Positions 43,284 through 45,412 of a stretch of DNA of 45,412 nt are shown one piece after another; position 1 is the first letter of the stretch; each line of letters begins with the position of its first letter. The position numbers and the translations under genes are program-made. The notes beneath the pieces are model-generated. The model was not told the origin of the DNA, ran no database searches, and was given only the letters and a program-made list of their open reading frames with translations. Source of the DNA: Tissierellia bacterium (lineage in GTDB: Bacteria; Bacillota; Clostridia; Tissierellales; Peptoniphilaceae); contig JAAYFJ010000063.1 of assembly GCA_012728295.1 (NCBI GenBank), positions 1 through 45,412 on the forward strand, given 5' to 3'.

Positions 43284-44060
43284 ATGAAACCACAGATAAT
43301 TTCTGTTGATAACCACAAATTTATAGCATATCCCCATCTGTGGGATATGGGTTTTTTCCATGTATTCACTACCGGAGATATGGACATGGGATTTGTTACC
43401 ACCAAATCCTATCCTTTGTTAAAGGAACAAATAGCTTTTATTATGGATGCTTTTGAAATGAAGCCAAGAGGATTGTTTTCAGGGTATCAGATACACGGTG
43501 ATTACATTGAAAGTATCGTTACAGAGAAAGAAGGCGATGCCTTCCCACTAGGTAGAATGTCTCCTGAGTCTGATGGCACCATTACGAATATCAAGAACAT
43601 TACTTTGATGACAAAGTTTGCAGATTGCATGCCTCTTTTGTTCTTTGATCCTATAAAAAAGGTTCAAGCGGGCATCCACTCCGGCTGGAAAGGCACAATG
43701 CTTCATATCGGGCCAAAAGCACTTAAAAAAATGGTAGCACAATACGGTTCAAATCCTAGAGACATTATTGTGGTAATTGGCCCTAGCATAAGAAAATGCC
43801 ACTTCGAAGTAGAAGCTGATGTAGCCATTCCTTTTATGGAACAGTTTCCCCATGCTGGAGATAAGATAGTGAAAGTTGATTCTGTAAAATATCACATCGA
43901 CCTTCAAGGACTTCTGCGTGAAGAACTATTATCCGAAGGAATTCAAGCTGAGAACATTTTAGAAACCGGGTTTTGTACACACTGCGAACCATGGTTGCAC
44001 TCATATCGTAGAGATAAAGAAAACTTTGGATTAATGGCAGCTTTATCAATATTAATATAA
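43284..44060 (+). CDS. pgeF: Peptidoglycan-editing factor / YfiH-family protein
   Basis: Member of the YfiH/PgeF (multicopper-oxidase-like, DUF152) family, which acts on purine nucleosides and, in E. coli, removes wrong amino acids (L-Ser) from UDP-MurNAc. The three active-site residues are present: H71 in GYQIHGD, C115 in ADCMPL and H132 in IHSGWKGT. The end reads FCTHCEPWLHSYRRDKENFG, the usual C-terminal motif. 258 residues. ATG at 43284 follows a GAGGTG site. In this family the substrate is not certain. Confidence 0.88.
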   Translation: MKPQIISVDNHKFIAYPHLWDMGFFHVFTTGDMDMGFVTTKSYPLLKEQIAFIMDAFEMKPRGLFSGYQIHGDYIESIVTEKEGDAFPLGRMSPESDGTITNIKNITLMTKFADCMPLLFFDPIKKVQAGIHSGWKGTMLHIGPKALKKMVAQYGSNPRDIIVVIGPSIRKCHFEVEADVAIPFMEQFPHAGDKIVKVDSVKYHIDLQGLLREELLSEGIQAENILETGFCTHCEPWLHSYRRDKENFGLMAALSILI

Positions 44061-44167
44061 ATAATTTTTTGTAATTATTAGATGATTTCTATACTATCGA
44101 CGATATGTTTTATTATTAACGGGTATAATGTTATTATATAAAGTACGGTAACCGAAAGGAGTCAGCT

Positions 44168-44590
44168 ATGAAAAAGATATTAGTGCCCATTGACGGTTCT
44201 GAAGTTTCTCTTCGTGCCGTGGAATTTGCAAAATCCATGTTCCAATTACAAGATAAGACAATAACTATTTTCAGCGTAATCCCTAATAGTGTAAATTACT
44301 ATATAACTAATGCAGAGCTACTAGATCAAATCAGCGAAGCATCCTCAAGTAAAACTGAGGAATTGCTTCAAAACATAGTCAAAGGTTTTGAAGGATTGCC
44401 AGGAAGAGTTAATTACCACTATACAATGGGAGACCCTGCTGCTGAAATAATTAGATTTGCAGAAGATAACGATTATGATATCATTGTCATGGGAAGTAGA
44501 GGGCTTGGATCTATTTCTAAGACCATCTTAGGTAGTGTATCAACAAAGGTATTGCATAGATCGAAACATACAGTGGTCATTGTTAAGTAA
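44168..44590 (+). CDS. Universal stress protein (UspA family)
   Basis: 140-residue Usp domain. ILVPIDGSEVSLRAVEFA is the start, and GSRGLGSISKTILGSVS is the ATP-binding G-2x-G-9x-G-S/T motif, so it is an ATP-binding type. Normally dimeric and cytosolic. ATG at 44168 after GAAAGGAG. It is followed 31 bases later by a flavodoxin-like gene with its own strong site, with which it may share a transcript. Confidence 0.93.
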   Translation: MKKILVPIDGSEVSLRAVEFAKSMFQLQDKTITIFSVIPNSVNYYITNAELLDQISEASSSKTEELLQNIVKGFEGLPGRVNYHYTMGDPAAEIIRFAEDNDYDIIVMGSRGLGSISKTILGSVSTKVLHRSKHTVVIVK

Positions 44591-44621
44591 CAGCCCTATA
44601 TTAAAGGAGGAATTTATTAAA

Positions 44622-45104
44622 ATGAAGTCAATATTAGTTTATTCAAGTAAGACTGGAAATACTGAAAGATTGGCAAAAGCAATTCACAGCACTTTGCCTG
44701 AAGGAACAGAATTTAAATCTGTAGATGAAATTGATAATTTTGACGATTATGAAACTGTTATTGTAGGTTTCCACGTAATTAATGGAAAAGTAGACAAAAA
44801 AGCTCAAGCAGTTTTAGATCAACTTAAAGGTAAAAAAGTAGGACTATTCGCAACTACTGGACTTTTATTCTTAGGTGGAAAAGCTATCACAGAAGCCAGA
44901 GACCAAATTGAAGAAAACAATGAGCTACTATGTGCTTATATCTGCCCAGGTCGTATTGACCCAGCCGTAGAAGGTAAGTTTAAAGAAGCTTTCCCGAAAT
45001 ACTGCGATATAATTGATGACGCTCACATTCCTGAGGATGTAGGAGCTCCATTAGACAAATATTTGGAAGAAGCGAAAAACCTTTATAATCAGTCACTTAA
45101 GTAA
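44622..45104 (+). CDS. Flavodoxin-family protein
   Basis: 160-residue flavodoxin fold. The FMN phosphate loop is YSSKTGNTERLAKAI (residues 7-21). GFHVINGKVDKKAQ and LFATTGLLFLGGKAI follow where the other loops of the flavin site lie. The frame is open from 44535 within uspA, but AAAGGAGG at 44603-44610 and ATG 44622 give the natural start, with a rather long 11-base spacing. It probably carries electrons; the partner is unknown. It is followed by a strong terminator. Confidence 0.88.
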   Translation: MKSILVYSSKTGNTERLAKAIHSTLPEGTEFKSVDEIDNFDDYETVIVGFHVINGKVDKKAQAVLDQLKGKKVGLFATTGLLFLGGKAITEARDQIEENNELLCAYICPGRIDPAVEGKFKEAFPKYCDIIDDAHIPEDVGAPLDKYLEEAKNLYNQSLK

Positions 45105-45114
45105 ATAATAATAT

Positions 45115-45153
45115 AAAACTATCTATTGGAATTCTCCAATAGATAGTTTTTTT
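45115..45153 (+). terminator. Terminator after the flavodoxin gene
   Basis: AAAACTATCTATTGGA, loop ATTC, TCCAATAGATAGTTTT, then TTT: a 16-bp perfect stem with a T tract. Confidence 0.95.
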
Positions 45154-45168
45154 ATGTTCATTAAAATT

Positions 45169-45412
45169 AAGAAATAACCATAAGTAATTACACTACTCTC
45201 AAACGCTATAGAACAGCTTATGACTGGCTACGAAGTTTAATAACCATAAGTAATTACACTACTCTCAAACGATAAAGCTGCATTTCTTCTATTCATAATT
45301 GTTTAATAACCATAAGTAATTACACTACTCTCAAACACAGAGAATAAAGGTCTCCAAAATCGGTGTGTTTAATAACCATAAGTAATTACACTACTCTCAA
45401 ACAAAAGATAGA
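45169..45412 (-). CRISPR. CRISPR array, trailer end, running off the window
   Basis: Four 36-base repeats at 45169-45204, 45235-45270, 45301-45336 and 45367-45402, separated by three spacers of exactly 30 bases; a fourth spacer is cut by the window end. On the + strand the repeat begins GTTTAATAACC and ends CACTACTCTCAAAC. The first copy has AAGA in place of GTTT, a degenerate terminal repeat, which marks this as the trailer end. The leader should lie to the right and the array be transcribed leftward. In that direction the repeat starts GTTTGAGAGTAGTG, which, with 36-bp repeats and 30-bp spacers, resembles type II (Cas9) arrays. No cas gene is in the window, so the type is inferred. Confidence 0.95.

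Overview
The window looks like a chromosomal segment of a low-GC, anaerobic, Gram-positive bacterium, most likely a member of the Clostridia. Four things point there. Housekeeping operons have Firmicutes order (gltX-cysS-mrnC-thyX-rlmB-rae1 and rpsF-ssb-rpsR). Ribosome binding sites are strong (AAGGAGG), with frequent GTG and TTG starts. Several enzymes are oxygen-sensitive or typical of anaerobes (ThiH instead of ThiO, a CyuA-type cysteine desulfidase, ThyX). The cell wall chemistry uses diaminopimelate. I cannot name the genus. I saw no rRNA or tRNA gene and no intact mobile element.

Layout. 1-2.6 kb: 3'-truncated oligopeptide permease gene, then a CoA-pyrophosphatase-type Nudix gene and an arginase. 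2.8-6.8 kb: a large regulator that resembles a sigma-54 activator but has lost its ATPase motifs, divergent from dapF and an SLC1-type amino-acid symporter. 6.8-10.1 kb: YczE-like membrane protein, MscL, a Crp/Fnr regulator and DNA polymerase IV. 10.3-13.8 kb: a pair of ABC exporter-type half-transporters behind a promoter with a DtxR-like operator. 14.1-16.4 kb: a divergent DapB paralogue, an Asp/Glu-racemase family protein and pyroglutamyl peptidase. 16.7-23.2 kb: translation and RNA operons. 23.4-24.9 kb: an uncharacterised exported-protein/SGNH-hydrolase/lipoprotein cassette. 25.0-30.5 kb: a TPP-riboswitch-controlled operon for the thiazole branch of thiamine synthesis (thiS, thiF, thiG, thiH, tenI/thiE-like), convergent with dxs, whose product DXP is a thiazole precursor. 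30.7-35.5 kb: aquaporin, a SpoU rRNA methyltransferase, an aminotransferase and cysteine desulfidase. 35.6-39.4 kb: threonine dehydratase, DUF951, MscS and a DUF5711-like membrane protein. 39.4-43.1 kb: a lysine/DAP cluster (5'-truncated aspartokinase, dapA, dapB, ddh). 43.3-45.1 kb: PgeF, UspA and a flavodoxin. 45.17 kb to the end: the start of a CRISPR array that runs off the window.

How the genes work together. DAP synthesis is split over two loci (dapF at 4.7 kb; dapA, dapB and ddh at 40-43 kb). Ddh makes meso-DAP directly and DapF offers the epimerase route. Both the DAP and thiazole genes use central precursors (aspartate semialdehyde plus pyruvate; DXP plus glycine or tyrosine). Two mechanosensitive channels and an aquaporin suggest active osmotic adaptation. 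Several amino-acid genes (arginase, threonine dehydratase, cysteine desulfidase, aminotransferase, oligopeptide and amino-acid transporters, pyroglutamyl peptidase) fit a peptide- and amino-acid-using anaerobe.

The most unusual points are the regulator with a dismantled AAA+ core, the aspartokinase gene that lacks its 5' quarter and abuts a divergent promoter, the second DapB with an altered catalytic loop, two near-identical-design promoter/operator modules (dinB and the ABC pair), and the CRISPR array end. I did not find a clearly new multi-gene defence or biosynthetic system.
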